Positions 34,366 to 42,761 of a DNA stretch of 59,421 nt are shown in pieces (positions within the stretch are counted from its first letter, which is position 1; each line of letters begins with the position of its first letter). The position numbers were made by a program, and so were the translations under genes. Source of the stretch: a bacterium (lineage in GTDB: Bacteria; Verrucomicrobiota; Verrucomicrobiia; Limisphaerales; UBA11358). Where the stretch lies: NCBI GenBank assembly GCA_021780905.1, contig JAJXXW010000059.1:1-59421 (forward strand). The letters are read 5' to 3'. The notes under the pieces were generated by a model, which ran no database searches, was not told the origin of the DNA, and was given only the letters and a program-made list of their open reading frames with translations.

Positions 34366-34634
34366 AATTGCCCCGCACCCTATTGCCGTTGCTGTTCCTG
34401 ACCGTGTTTGCGCCGGTGAGGCTCCTCGCCTGCGCTGCCTGCGGCAGTGCCAATCCCGAGCTCGGCTCCTCGTCCATGGTTAACGGCATGAATCTTGGCA
34501 TTCTGACCCTGCTGGGCATTTTGGTGGTCGTGCTCGGCGCGTTCCTGACCTTTTTGATTTACGCCATTCGCAAAAGCGAGGCGCTCACCGTGGCGGCGGA
34601 ACGGCAAACTTCGCCAAACGCATTAAAAGTATGA
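34362..34634 (+). CDS. small exported or membrane protein with CXXC motif in the cox operon
   Basis: 90 residues, GTG start overlapping the previous stop (GTGA at 34362-34365). A signal-like helix (LLPLLFLTVFAPVRLLA) ends at CAACGSANPELG, a CXXC that could bind copper or form a disulfide, followed by a second helix ILTLLGILVVVLGAFLTFLI. Its stop overlaps the coxB ATG (ATGA 34631-34634). Possible copper-handling assembly factor, by position and CXXC alone. Confidence 0.65.
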   Translation: MKLPRTLLPLLFLTVFAPVRLLACAACGSANPELGSSSMVNGMNLGILTLLGILVVVLGAFLTFLIYAIRKSEALTVAAERQTSPNALKV

Positions 34635-35452
34635 AAGACTGGATCGCTGCAATCATTCAATGGTTTGCCGACGCCGGCACGCGCGACGGTTTCGCCCACC
34701 GGGTGCTCGGCCTGCCCGAACTCGCCTCGGCCAACGGCCATGCGGTGGACGACCTCCTCGTTTATGTCCACTGGCTGATGCTCGTGCTTTTCGTCGGCTG
34801 GATCATTTATTTCGGCTACGTGCTCTGGCGTTTCAACGTGGCGCGCCATGCGAAAGCCGACTACGAAGGCTCCAAAAGTCGCATTCCCAAATACACCGAA
34901 CTCGGCGTGGTGTTGGTGGAGGCCGTCCTGCTGCTGGGCATCGCCGTGCCGTTATGGGGGAAAAACGTCAGCCATTTTCCGAAGCCGGACGAAGCCACCG
35001 TGGTCCAAATCGTCGCGCAGCAGTTCGCGTGGAACGCCCGTTATCCCGGCCCGGACGGCAAATTTGGCCGGCAGGATTTGAAGCTCGTGTCCGACAACAA
35101 TGTCTTTGGCGTGGATCCGACCGACCCCGCCGGCAAGGATGACATTCAGGTGTTGAATGAAATCCACGTTCCCGTCAACAAGCCGGTCCTGATTTATTTG
35201 AGTTCCAAGGACGTGATCCATTCGCTGAAACTCGTGGCCATGCGTCTGACCCAGGATGCCATTCCCGGCCTGCGGATTCCCTGCACTTTCACGCCCACGA
35301 AAGTTGGTCGCTACCAGATTGAATGCGCGCAGCTCTGCGGCAACGGACACGCCGCGATGGCCGGCGGCTTCATTGTTGTGCAAAGCCCGGAAGATTTCGC
35401 CGCGTGGCTGGCCGCCAAGTCCGGTAGCGCCGCGCCGCAAAGTTTTGAATAA
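34631..35452 (+). CDS. coxB: cytochrome c oxidase subunit II
   Basis: 273 residues. Two membrane helices (WLMLVLFVGWIIYFGYVLWR and ELGVVLVEAVLLLGIAVPLW), then a cupredoxin domain with the dinuclear CuA site: KDVIHSLKL (His), IECAQLCGNGHAAMAGGF (two Cys, His, Met). QQFAWNARYPGPDG is the usual Trp/Tyr electron-entry region. No fused haem c domain (no CXXCH), so cytochrome c must dock from outside. Its location after coxA, coxC and coxD instead of before them is unusual. Confidence 0.93.
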   Translation: MKDWIAAIIQWFADAGTRDGFAHRVLGLPELASANGHAVDDLLVYVHWLMLVLFVGWIIYFGYVLWRFNVARHAKADYEGSKSRIPKYTELGVVLVEAVLLLGIAVPLWGKNVSHFPKPDEATVVQIVAQQFAWNARYPGPDGKFGRQDLKLVSDNNVFGVDPTDPAGKDDIQVLNEIHVPVNKPVLIYLSSKDVIHSLKLVAMRLTQDAIPGLRIPCTFTPTKVGRYQIECAQLCGNGHAAMAGGFIVVQSPEDFAAWLAAKSGSAAPQSFE

Positions 35453-35464
35453 CTCCGTCGTGCC

Positions 35465-36124
35465 ATGACGGAAAAAAACCAGTGCCCACCGCGCACCATC
35501 TGGCTGGGTTTTGGCTTCGTCAGCGGCCTGCTCGGCCTCGCCCTGCTCATTTCATTTTTCCAGATCAATCGCAGCCGTCAGTTGCCACAACTCCTCGTCA
35601 TTGGTTCCGTCGCCGCCTTCACTTTGACCAATCAGGACGGCCGGATTACGACGCTCGCGGATTTTACCAACCATGTCTGGGTCGCCGACATTATTTTCAC
35701 CCGCTGCGCCGGTCCGTGCCCGCGCATGACCGGCCAGATGCGTTCGCTGCAAACCCTTTTGCCGCCGGACAGCGCCGTCAAACTCGTCACGCTCACCACC
35801 GACCCGGAATTTGATACGCCGGCCGTGCTGAAAAAATACGGCCAGCGATTCAACGCCGATTCCGCCCGCTGGACTTTTCTTACCGGCCCGAAAAGTGAAA
35901 TCGCCGCGCTCGCCAGCGGCAGTTTGAAACTGAGCGCCGTGCCGGTGAAGCTGGAAGACCAGAAAAGCGTCGCCGATCTCTTCATCCACACGACAATTTT
36001 TGTCATCGTGGACCGGCACGCCCGATTGCGCGGATTTTTCGAGACGGGCGGCGACGGCGTGAACTGGAACGCCGTCCAGCCGAAAATTCTGGCCGCCGTC
36101 CGCCGGTTGGAAAGCGAGCCATGA
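35465..36124 (+). CDS. SCO1/SenC copper chaperone
   Basis: 219 residues. One N-terminal membrane anchor (GFVSGLLGLALLISFFQI), then a thioredoxin fold with copper ligands CAGPCPRM (CXXXC) and a distant His in LFIHTTIFVIVDRHA. SCO proteins deliver copper to the CuA site of subunit II, which is encoded just upstream. ATGA overlap with the next gene at 36121-36124. Confidence 0.92.
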   Translation: MTEKNQCPPRTIWLGFGFVSGLLGLALLISFFQINRSRQLPQLLVIGSVAAFTLTNQDGRITTLADFTNHVWVADIIFTRCAGPCPRMTGQMRSLQTLLPPDSAVKLVTLTTDPEFDTPAVLKKYGQRFNADSARWTFLTGPKSEIAALASGSLKLSAVPVKLEDQKSVADLFIHTTIFVIVDRHARLRGFFETGGDGVNWNAVQPKILAAVRRLESEP

Positions 36125-36564
36125 CCATTCAGGATCTGCCTGCCGTCAACGCCACGCTGAACGGGTTGAGCGCCGTTTTCCTGGCGTTTGGTTTTTACTT
36201 CATCAAGCACGGCAACAAGATTGCCCACCGCAATTGCATGATTGCGGCGTTTTTCACCTCCGTGGTTTTTCTGGTCTGCTACCTGACCTATCACACCTGG
36301 CTTGCCGTCGTCTTGCACCACGGCCCGACGCGGTTTCTTGATCCCGCGTGGTTCCGGCCGGTGTATCTGACGATTCTGATCTCGCACACCATTTTGGCCG
36401 CCGCCATCGTGCCGCTGATTCTGCTGACGCTGTGGCGCGCGAAGCGGAATGACTTTGAAGCGCACAAAAAAATCGCCCGCTGGACCTGGCCGCTGTGGAT
36501 GTATGTTTCGGTCACCGGGGTGATGATTTATCTTTTGCTCTACCGGATTTTTCCGCAGAAATAA
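36121..36564 (+). CDS. DUF420 membrane protein, oxidase assembly-associated
   Basis: 147 residues, four membrane helices; PAVNATLNGLSAVFLAFGFY start, HRNCMIAAFFTSVVFLVCYL, HTILAAAIVPLILLTLWRA, and WPLWMYVSVTGVMIYLLLYR with conserved His in FIKHGNKIAHRN. DUF420 genes (YozB/CtaM-like) accompany caa3 or aa3 oxidases and help assembly in some bacteria. Coupled to the sco gene. Confidence 0.85.
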   Translation: MTIQDLPAVNATLNGLSAVFLAFGFYFIKHGNKIAHRNCMIAAFFTSVVFLVCYLTYHTWLAVVLHHGPTRFLDPAWFRPVYLTILISHTILAAAIVPLILLTLWRAKRNDFEAHKKIARWTWPLWMYVSVTGVMIYLLLYRIFPQK

Positions 36565-36570
36565 ACGCAC

Positions 36571-37539
36571 ATGACCAAAAGCGTTTCAGTCGCGATCCAT
36601 CCCAGCCAGTTTCCCGAAAACGTCCGGCGGGATCTGCTGGCCTCGCTGCGCACGCGCCGTGTGAACCACAAGTTTCATTACGACAGCGTCAAGCAAACGC
36701 AAAAATGGCTGGCCCTGCACGAGGCGTATTCGCCCGCGCGCCACGACAAAAATTGCCTGGCAGCTTACGAGGAGGCTTTTGCCGCCACCGCCAAAATGAT
36801 TCAGGCCCGGTCCATGCACCTCATCGGCCTCGGCTGCGGCGGCGGGCAGAAAGACGTGCAGTTGATGAGACATTTGGAGTCGCGCGGCAAAAAGTTCTCC
36901 TACGCCCCCTGCGATGTCAGCGTGGCGATGGTCCTCGTCGCGCGCCAGGCGGCGCTTAAAATCTTGCCGGAGAAAAATTGTTTTCCGTTTGTTTGCGACC
37001 TGGCGACGGCGGACGACTTGCCCGCCCAACTTGTCACCCGTCACCCGTCACTCGTCACTTTCTTCGGCATGATCCCGAATTTCGAGCCGCGCCAGATTTT
37101 GCCGAAGCTTGCGGCACTGTTGCGGCCCAATGATTATCTACTGTTCAGCGCCAACCTGACTCCTGGTGATGATTACGCCGCAAGCATGGAAAAAATCCTG
37201 CCGCAATATGACAACCCGCTCACGCGCGACTGGCTCACGGCATTTCTGTTCGACCTCGGCCTGGAGCCGCGCGATGGCGCTTTGCGTTTCAGCATCGAAA
37301 CCGGCGGGCTGGGCTTGCGACGCGTCATGGCCAAATTTCATTTCCGCCACGCCCGGCAAATCCAAGTCGGCGGCGAGAAATTTTCTTTTGCACAGAGCGA
37401 GGCCGTCCGGCTCTTTTTCTCCTATCGCTACACCCCGGCGCGCGCGGTGAATTTGCTGGCGCGTCACGGACTGGAAGTTTGTCAGCAATGGATTGCCTCT
37501 TCGGGTGAGGAGGGCGTTTTCCTCTGTCGCAGAAAATAA
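36571..37539 (+). CDS. EgtD-like SAM-dependent methyltransferase
   Basis: 322 residues. Resembles the histidine N-alpha-methyltransferase EgtD family (ergothioneine pathway): SLRTRRVNHKFHYDSV at the N-terminus, SAM site LIGLGCGGGQKDVQL, YAPCDVSVAMVLVA, TFFGMIPNF, and LFSANLTPGDDYAASM. No egtB or egtC is near, and it is placed 6 bases after DUF420 in the oxidase operon, so its substrate may differ. TRHPSLVT in the middle is encoded by 7-bp tandem repeats and seems inserted just before TFFGM. Confidence 0.75.
   Translation: MTKSVSVAIHPSQFPENVRRDLLASLRTRRVNHKFHYDSVKQTQKWLALHEAYSPARHDKNCLAAYEEAFAATAKMIQARSMHLIGLGCGGGQKDVQLMRHLESRGKKFSYAPCDVSVAMVLVARQAALKILPEKNCFPFVCDLATADDLPAQLVTRHPSLVTFFGMIPNFEPRQILPKLAALLRPNDYLLFSANLTPGDDYAASMEKILPQYDNPLTRDWLTAFLFDLGLEPRDGALRFSIETGGLGLRRVMAKFHFRHARQIQVGGEKFSFAQSEAVRLFFSYRYTPARAVNLLARHGLEVCQQWIASSGEEGVFLCRRK
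37033..37060 (+). repeat. 7-bp tandem repeat inside the EgtD-like gene
   Basis: gtcaccc, gtcaccc, gtcactc, gtcactt: four consecutive 7-bp units with end variation. They encode VTRHPSLVT. Confidence 0.85.
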
Positions 37540-37566
37540 ATCTGCGTCCGTCTGCGTCATCTGCGG

Positions 37567-38454
37567 TTAAAAAGTTTTCAGCGTGTCCAACACGGCCTGG
37601 ATGCGCGGGACTTCGTGCGTGCGGAACACATCCGTCTTGCCAAGCGCCGCCAGCACGGCGAAAAACGGCTCGGCGCAACGAACTTCTTCGCCAAAAAAAT
37701 CAAACGCGTGGGGCAGGGCGTGGCAGATGGGAAAACCGAGCTCGCGCAGCCGGAAGGTGTTCAAGAAAATGTTCATTTGGTGCCGCACGCGCACGGCGCT
37801 GTCTTGCAAATTGCGGTAGTAAAAACCGAGGCCGGGATCGAGGAAGATTTTTTCCACACCGCACTTTTGCGCGAGTTCAATCTGCCGCGCAAAAAAACCG
37901 CGCAACATCGGAATCGGGTCGGCGCTCAAATCGAAATCGCCGACTTCACGGACGTTTTGGCCGGCGACATGGCAGATGATGACCGCCGCGTCGTGGTCGG
38001 CGACCAGCTTGAAAATTTCCTTCGAACCGGCGATGCCGGTGAGGTTCAAAATGTTTGCGCCGGCGGCGAGGCTCGCGCGCGTGACGGCGGGCGAATAGGT
38101 TTCCACCGACACAAGAATCTTTTCCTGGTGTAGTGTTTTGATGACCGGAATCAGCTTGGATTTCTGCGCCGCGTCGTCCACGCGTGCGGCATGGGCGAGC
38201 GTGGATTCCGCCCCGACATCAATGATCTGAGCGCCTTGCGCCGCCAGCACCCTGCCGCGTTGAATCGCGGAATCCGCCGATAAGCACACGCTTTCGCGAT
38301 ACCACGAATCGGCGGAGAGATTGACCACACCCATGATGGCCGGCTGCGAATTGAAGGAGAATTTTTTGCCGCCGAGTGAAAATTCCCGCACGCGTGCGGA
38401 CGCGGCGACGCGGCTGGGTTCGAGCAGGGCGGACAGATGTTCGAGCGACAGCAT
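37567..38454 (-). CDS. divergent dihydropteroate synthase-like protein
   Basis: 295 residues, TIM-barrel. Recognisable DHPS landmarks: PAIMGVVNLSADSWY (usually MGIxNxTPDSF), GAQIIDVGAESTLAHA (DxGGESTRPG), KIFLDPGLGFYYRN (DPGxGFGKT) and RTHEVPRIQAVLDTL (RxHDV). The Lys-containing SRK motif of true FolP is not visible; GFPICHALPHAFDFFG occupies its place. It may be a paralogue that does not make dihydropteroate. Met at 38454 begins the conserved part. Convergent with the EgtD-like gene (27 bases apart). Confidence 0.7.
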   Translation of the reverse strand: MLSLEHLSALLEPSRVAASARVREFSLGGKKFSFNSQPAIMGVVNLSADSWYRESVCLSADSAIQRGRVLAAQGAQIIDVGAESTLAHAARVDDAAQKSKLIPVIKTLHQEKILVSVETYSPAVTRASLAAGANILNLTGIAGSKEIFKLVADHDAAVIICHVAGQNVREVGDFDLSADPIPMLRGFFARQIELAQKCGVEKIFLDPGLGFYYRNLQDSAVRVRHQMNIFLNTFRLRELGFPICHALPHAFDFFGEEVRCAEPFFAVLAALGKTDVFRTHEVPRIQAVLDTLKTF

Positions 38455-38594
38455 GGCCGAATCGTAAGCGGGATTGAAAAATTCGCAAATCGTTTGTGGC
38501 GGCGGCCTCTGACTGTCGTGCCCGGCACTTGCAGAGCGCCGCTCCAGTGAAGAATAGTATTTGCGCAATGCGCGAAGGTGGTTAGATTGCCGCC

Positions 38595-39020
38595 ATGATG
38601 ATTTTTCGGAGGATTTTTCCAGCCATTGCGGCGCTGGCGATGCTGGCGCTGGCCGGCTGCGAAAAGCCCTCGGCGATGAACGAGTCCACGGCGGACGTGA
38701 AGCACATCACGCAGGGCGAGTTTGCCGACGAGGTGACGCGCTGCGCGACGCCGGTGGTGGCGGATTTTTACGCGACCTGGTGTGGCCCTTGCCGCATGCT
38801 GTCGCCGATGCTGGACCGGATGGCCGGCGGCTACACTGACAAAATCAAGTTCGTCAAAATCAACGTGGATGAGTCGCCGGGGCTGGCGCAGAATTTCCAG
38901 GTTCAGGCGATTCCTACGCTGATTTTTTTCAAGGATGGCAAAGTGGCCGACCGCCTCACCGGCCTTCCGGAGAAGGCCGAATTGAAAGCCAAGTTGGACG
39001 CGTTGGCGGGCGGGAAATAA
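38595..39020 (+). CDS. thioredoxin-domain lipoprotein
   Basis: 141 residues. A lipobox LALAGC after AIAALAMLALA indicates a lipid anchor at the outer face. A classic thioredoxin domain follows with the redox site ATWCGPCRML and the cis-Pro AIPTLIFF. It would reduce or exchange disulfides in the periplasm, perhaps supporting cytochrome maturation. Divergent from the DHPS-like gene, convergent with the DUF192 gene. Confidence 0.88.
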   Translation: MMIFRRIFPAIAALAMLALAGCEKPSAMNESTADVKHITQGEFADEVTRCATPVVADFYATWCGPCRMLSPMLDRMAGGYTDKIKFVKINVDESPGLAQNFQVQAIPTLIFFKDGKVADRLTGLPEKAELKAKLDALAGGK

Positions 39021-39027
39021 TTGCTAA

Positions 39028-39555
39028 TTACTGTCGCCCACGCAAAAAAGTGTCCGCGAGAGCGCCTTTTTCCGTAGTGATCACCGTGCCGGGTGCGATG
39101 TTGTGTCGCCCGAACCAGCCTTCCTTGGTTTCCAATACGAACTGGATGTTGTCGCGCGCGGCGACCACGGAGTTGGTGTCGTTCTGTTCGAGGTGATGGA
39201 TTTCCTGGATCACGCCGTCCGTCGTGATGTAGGCGGCGGAGATGGATTCGGGGCAGTTTTTCATCCAGAAGCTCGCGCGCTGCGGCTGCGGCAGCACGAA
39301 CAGCATCGCGTCGGTCTCCAGGATGTTCGTGCGGAACATCATGCCGGTCATCTCTTCCTGCTCGGTCAGCGCCAGCTCGGCATCGAGCATTTCCGCGCCG
39401 AGATAAAGCTTCATCGTCGGCAGTTTCGGCTGCGCGTGCTTGGGTAACAGATCGTCCACCGTGAGCGGGTGCAGCGTCATCGCCGCATCCGGCTTGCTGC
39501 AACCGGCGAATAGTCCCGCGGCCAGCGCCAATCCCAATAAATTTAAAACTTTCAC
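39028..39555 (-). CDS. DUF192 lipoprotein
   Basis: 175 residues from a GTG start; lipobox LAAGLFAGC follows a short hydrophobic signal. The DUF192 fold is seen in LTEQEEMTGMMFRTNILETD, MLFVLPQPQRASFWMKNCPE and GWFGRHNIAPGTVITTEKG. Function of the family is not established. The GTG at 39555 is chosen because it puts the signal at the N-terminus. Confidence 0.82.
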   Translation of the reverse strand: MKVLNLLGLALAAGLFAGCSKPDAAMTLHPLTVDDLLPKHAQPKLPTMKLYLGAEMLDAELALTEQEEMTGMMFRTNILETDAMLFVLPQPQRASFWMKNCPESISAAYITTDGVIQEIHHLEQNDTNSVVAARDNIQFVLETKEGWFGRHNIAPGTVITTEKGALADTFLRGRQ

Positions 39556-39730
39556 GCCGGCAATCTGCCGGAGTTCGGGACGGTTGACAATCACCGTCCG
39601 TTGCCAGGCGCAAGGGGCCGACAACAAATCGCAAGCCAACGGCAGCGGGCCGGGCGGTGGAATGGTAGGTTTCAGTTTGAGAGTAGGCGTTTTCGCCTCC
39701 GGCTGGCGTCAACCTCCGTCTGCGGAGGGT

Positions 39731-39774
39731 TTGACTTGACTGGGCGAAAGCTTATTTTGTCATCGTTGTGACAA
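39731..39774 (+). promoter_or_regulatory. candidate promoter and palindromic operator of feoAB
   Basis: TTGACT (39731-39736), 16 bases, TATTTT (39753-39758). Overlapping it, TTGTCA (39757-39762) and TGACAA (39769-39774) form an inverted repeat across the expected start of transcription and the GTG at 39768. A repressor bound there would block transcription; the regulator is unknown and the repeat is not a textbook Fur or DtxR box. Confidence 0.35.
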
Positions 39775-40052
39775 TTATTGAACAACCGGTCCCCACGGTG
39801 CGGCTCGATGCGCTGCCGCCGCGCGTCTGCGCCGTCGTGCGCAGCGTCGAGACGGACGACGAGGAAACCAAGCGGCTCAAGACGCTGGGCGTTTGCGTGG
39901 GCCGCCGCGTGGAACTGGTCCGCGCCGGAAACCCGCTGATTCTGAAAATTTTCGGCTCGCGTCTCGGTTTATCCGCCGAGTTGGCCGCGCGCGTCCGCGT
40001 GGAAGTCTGCCAGCCCGGCCATTGCGCCCTGAAGGAACATGGTGGCGCATGA
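39768..40052 (+). CDS. feoA: ferrous iron transport protein A
   Basis: 94 residues from a GTG start. SH3-like FeoA domain: LPPRVCAVVRSVETDDEETK, RLKTLGVCVGRRVELVRAG, NPLILKIFGSRLGLSAELAA. FeoA is a small cytoplasmic partner of FeoB. The stop overlaps the feoB ATG (ATGA 40049-40052). Confidence 0.92.
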   Translation: MTIIEQPVPTVRLDALPPRVCAVVRSVETDDEETKRLKTLGVCVGRRVELVRAGNPLILKIFGSRLGLSAELAARVRVEVCQPGHCALKEHGGA

Positions 40053-42076
40053 GCGCGAGTCCTGAATTATCCGCGCCGCCGGCGGGCGGGCCGCACCCGC
40101 ACCACGCGTTCACGCTGGCGCTCGTCGGCAATCCGAACGCGGGCAAAACCACCCTGTTCAACGCGCTCACCGGCCTGCGCGCCAAGACCGCGAATTTTCC
40201 CGGCACGACGGTCGAACGCAAGGTGGGCCGGCTGCATTTGGACCACCGGCAGATTGTCGTCGTGGATTTGCCGGGGCTTTACAGTCTCGACAGCCAGTCG
40301 CCGGACGAGAAGCTGGCGTCCGACGCGTTGCAGGGAAAATTGGAGCACACCGCGCCCGACGCCGCGCTGGTGGTGGTGGACGCGACGAACCTCGAACGGA
40401 ATCTTTTTCTGGCCAGCCAGGTTTTGGAATTGAAATGCCCGGTCGTCGTGGCGCTGAACATGATGGACATGGCGCGGCGCGACGGCATCCGCATTGACGT
40501 GGCGAAATTGCGCGACGAACTCGGCTGCGTGGTCGTGCCGGTCTCCGCGCGCAATGGCGACGGGCTGGATGAATTGAAACAGGAGTTGAACCGGCTCGCC
40601 GCCGGCGCGATGCCGGAGTCCGTGGATCATGTGGACCCGCACTGCGCGGGCTGCGCCGGCTGCACCTTCCAGGCGCGCTACGAATGGACCGAGCAGATTT
40701 CCACGCGCGTCATGGACGCCGCCATCGTCCAGCGCTCGGCCTGGACGGACAAGCTCGACGATTATTTCACACATCCCGCCATCGGCGTCGGCATTTTCCT
40801 GGCCGTCATGCTGGGGCTGTTCGGCCTGATTTTCTGGGCGGCGCAAATTCCGATGGAACTCATTGACCACCTGTTCGCCAGCATCCAGACCTGGATGCGC
40901 GGCCAATTCCCAGCGGGCGATTTGCAAAGCCTGGTTTCCGACGGCGTCGTGGGCGGTGTCGGCGGCATCCTGGTTTTTTTGCCGCAAATCTGCATCTTGT
41001 TTTTTGCGCTTTCCCTGCTGGAAGACACCGGCTACCTGTCGCGCGCGGCGTTCGTGATGGACAAAATCATGCGCCGGCTTGGCCTTCCGGGAAAAGCCTT
41101 CGTGCCGCTGCTTTCGGCGCACGCGTGTGCGATTCCGGCCATCATGTCCACGCGCGTCATTGAAAATCCGCGCGACCGGCTGGTGACGATCCTGGTCACG
41201 CCGCTGATGGCGTGCTCCGCGCGCATCCCGGTTTACGCAATGGTCACGGCGCTGCTGTTTCCGCACTCGCCGCTGAAAGCCGCGCTCGTTTTCACCGCCG
41301 CCTACGCGCTGGGCGTGGCGACGGCGCTGGGCATGGCGATGCTTTTTCGGCGCACCATTCTCCCCGGCGAAAGCAAGGCGCTCATGATCGAACTGCCGCC
41401 GTATCGCGTGCCGGGCCTGCGGGTGGCGCTGCTGCACACTTACGACCGCGCGAAAATATTCGTGAAGCAGGCGGGCACCATCATCCTCGCCATTTCATTG
41501 GTTTTGTGGGCGCTGTCGTATTATCCCAAATCCCGCCCGCCGGCCGCCGCCGTCGCCCTGACGACGCAGGCCACGCAACTGCAAACGAGCGGCGACACGA
41601 ATCAGGCGGCGGCTTTGCTCGACACTGCCGGCCGGCTGACCGCGCAGAATTCGCTGCAAAATTCCTTCGCCGGCAAAATCGGCCGCGTCATCGAGCCGGT
41701 CATCGCGCCGCTCGGCTACGACTGGCAGATTGGCATCGGCATCCTCAGCTCGTTTGCCGCGCGCGAAGTCATCGTCTCGACGCTGGCGATTGTTTATGGC
41801 GTTGGCAAGGACGCGGCGGAAAGCAACCAGTCGTCGCTCTACGGCACGCTGCGGCAGGCGAAACGCACGGACGGCGCGCCAATTTTCAACACGGCGACGT
41901 GCGCGAGCCTGCTGGTGTTTTACATTCTGGCGGCGCAATGCCTGTCCACCACCGCCGTCGTCCGCCGCGAGACGAACAGTTGGAAATGGGCGCTGTTCCA
42001 GATCGCCTACATGAGCGGGCTGGCTTACGTCGCGGCGTTCCTCGTCTATCAGACGCTCCGGCATTTTGGCCATTGA
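40049..42076 (+). CDS. feoB: ferrous iron transporter FeoB
   Basis: 675 residues. N-terminal GTPase: G1 LVGNPNAGKTTLFNALTG, G2 NFPGTTVER, G3 DLPGLYSLDSQSPDEKLA, G4 LNMMDMARRDG. A Cys-rich link HCAGCAGCTFQARYEW (about residues 193-208) lies between the GTPase and the gated membrane region, where GYLSRAAFVMDKIMRRLGLP and MACSARIPVYAMVTALL are Feo channel hallmarks. A loop with Gln/Thr-rich stretch (LTTQATQLQTSGDTNQAAAL) occurs near residue 505. Imports Fe(II). The Cys pair cluster could bind metal. Confidence 0.95.
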   Translation: MSASPELSAPPAGGPHPHHAFTLALVGNPNAGKTTLFNALTGLRAKTANFPGTTVERKVGRLHLDHRQIVVVDLPGLYSLDSQSPDEKLASDALQGKLEHTAPDAALVVVDATNLERNLFLASQVLELKCPVVVALNMMDMARRDGIRIDVAKLRDELGCVVVPVSARNGDGLDELKQELNRLAAGAMPESVDHVDPHCAGCAGCTFQARYEWTEQISTRVMDAAIVQRSAWTDKLDDYFTHPAIGVGIFLAVMLGLFGLIFWAAQIPMELIDHLFASIQTWMRGQFPAGDLQSLVSDGVVGGVGGILVFLPQICILFFALSLLEDTGYLSRAAFVMDKIMRRLGLPGKAFVPLLSAHACAIPAIMSTRVIENPRDRLVTILVTPLMACSARIPVYAMVTALLFPHSPLKAALVFTAAYALGVATALGMAMLFRRTILPGESKALMIELPPYRVPGLRVALLHTYDRAKIFVKQAGTIILAISLVLWALSYYPKSRPPAAAVALTTQATQLQTSGDTNQAAALLDTAGRLTAQNSLQNSFAGKIGRVIEPVIAPLGYDWQIGIGILSSFAAREVIVSTLAIVYGVGKDAAESNQSSLYGTLRQAKRTDGAPIFNTATCASLLVFYILAAQCLSTTAVVRRETNSWKWALFQIAYMSGLAYVAAFLVYQTLRHFGH

Positions 42077-42138
42077 CCGGCTGAAGAAGCAGCCGCAGGG
42101 CGCGTTTGGGCGGAATTCGTTCGGAAACAAACCGGCGG

Positions 42139-42582
42139 CTACCTCAGCTCAAAATCATGTTCGCCCTGAATCTGGCCGGCCTGGACGAAAATCCGGTAGG
42201 TGACGTGATTGGTCAGGGGTTGGGCCAGGGTGCCGGGAACCGCCGGTTTGAGGCCGCGCATGGCCCGGTCGGACTGGCCGTAATAGAAATTTTTTATCGG
42301 CACCGAATTGGAGTCGGAAACCAGATGCCAAAGCGGCAGGATTTTCGGATTGGTTTTATAGTCCGCCAGCGGCACCACCTTGATTTCCGTAAGCCGGAAA
42401 GAGCGGTTAAGGAAGAAGACCAAATTGGGCATCGCATCGCCCGGCGCCTGCCGGTGCCCCAGGTTGCGGTGGATATGAGAGATTTTCACCGTCTGCGACC
42501 GGAACCAGTCCGTGAAAAAGACGGCATAAATCAACGCCAGAAAAACGGCCAGGCCGATCAGCAGCAGGTTTTTTTTGTTCAT
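42139..42582 (-). CDS. single-helix membrane protein, unknown function
   Basis: 147 residues. N-terminal membrane helix (NLLLIGLAVFLALIYAVFFT) and an outer domain with FRSQTVKISHIHRN, VFFLNRSFRLTEIKVVPLAD and VTYRIFVQAGQIQGEHDFEL. Likely anchored in the inner membrane facing the periplasm. No family recognised. Convergent with feoB, 62 bases apart. Confidence 0.7.
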   Translation of the reverse strand: MNKKNLLLIGLAVFLALIYAVFFTDWFRSQTVKISHIHRNLGHRQAPGDAMPNLVFFLNRSFRLTEIKVVPLADYKTNPKILPLWHLVSDSNSVPIKNFYYGQSDRAMRGLKPAVPGTLAQPLTNHVTYRIFVQAGQIQGEHDFELR

Positions 42583-42761
42583 GCGAGAATTTTGCAACGC
42601 GCCGGTGGCGGCGCGTTGTCAATCTGCCTATCAGACGTCTCCGGCGGGGCGTTGGTTAATTATATTTCAACCGGGCCACGGCCGGGCCGCGCCGATCCCC
42701 CGGTTTTTCCACCAACCCGGCAACCGAGGGCAAATTTCATCCGGGGCGGGCCGACTTGGGT

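Noticed and set aside
39757..39774. Classical Fur box upstream of feoA
   Set aside because: The palindrome does not fit the GATAAT-type Fur consensus, so it is listed only as an unassigned operator candidate.
42078..42095. Terminator after feoB
   Set aside because: CGGCTG/CAGCCG is only 6 bp and is not followed by T residues.
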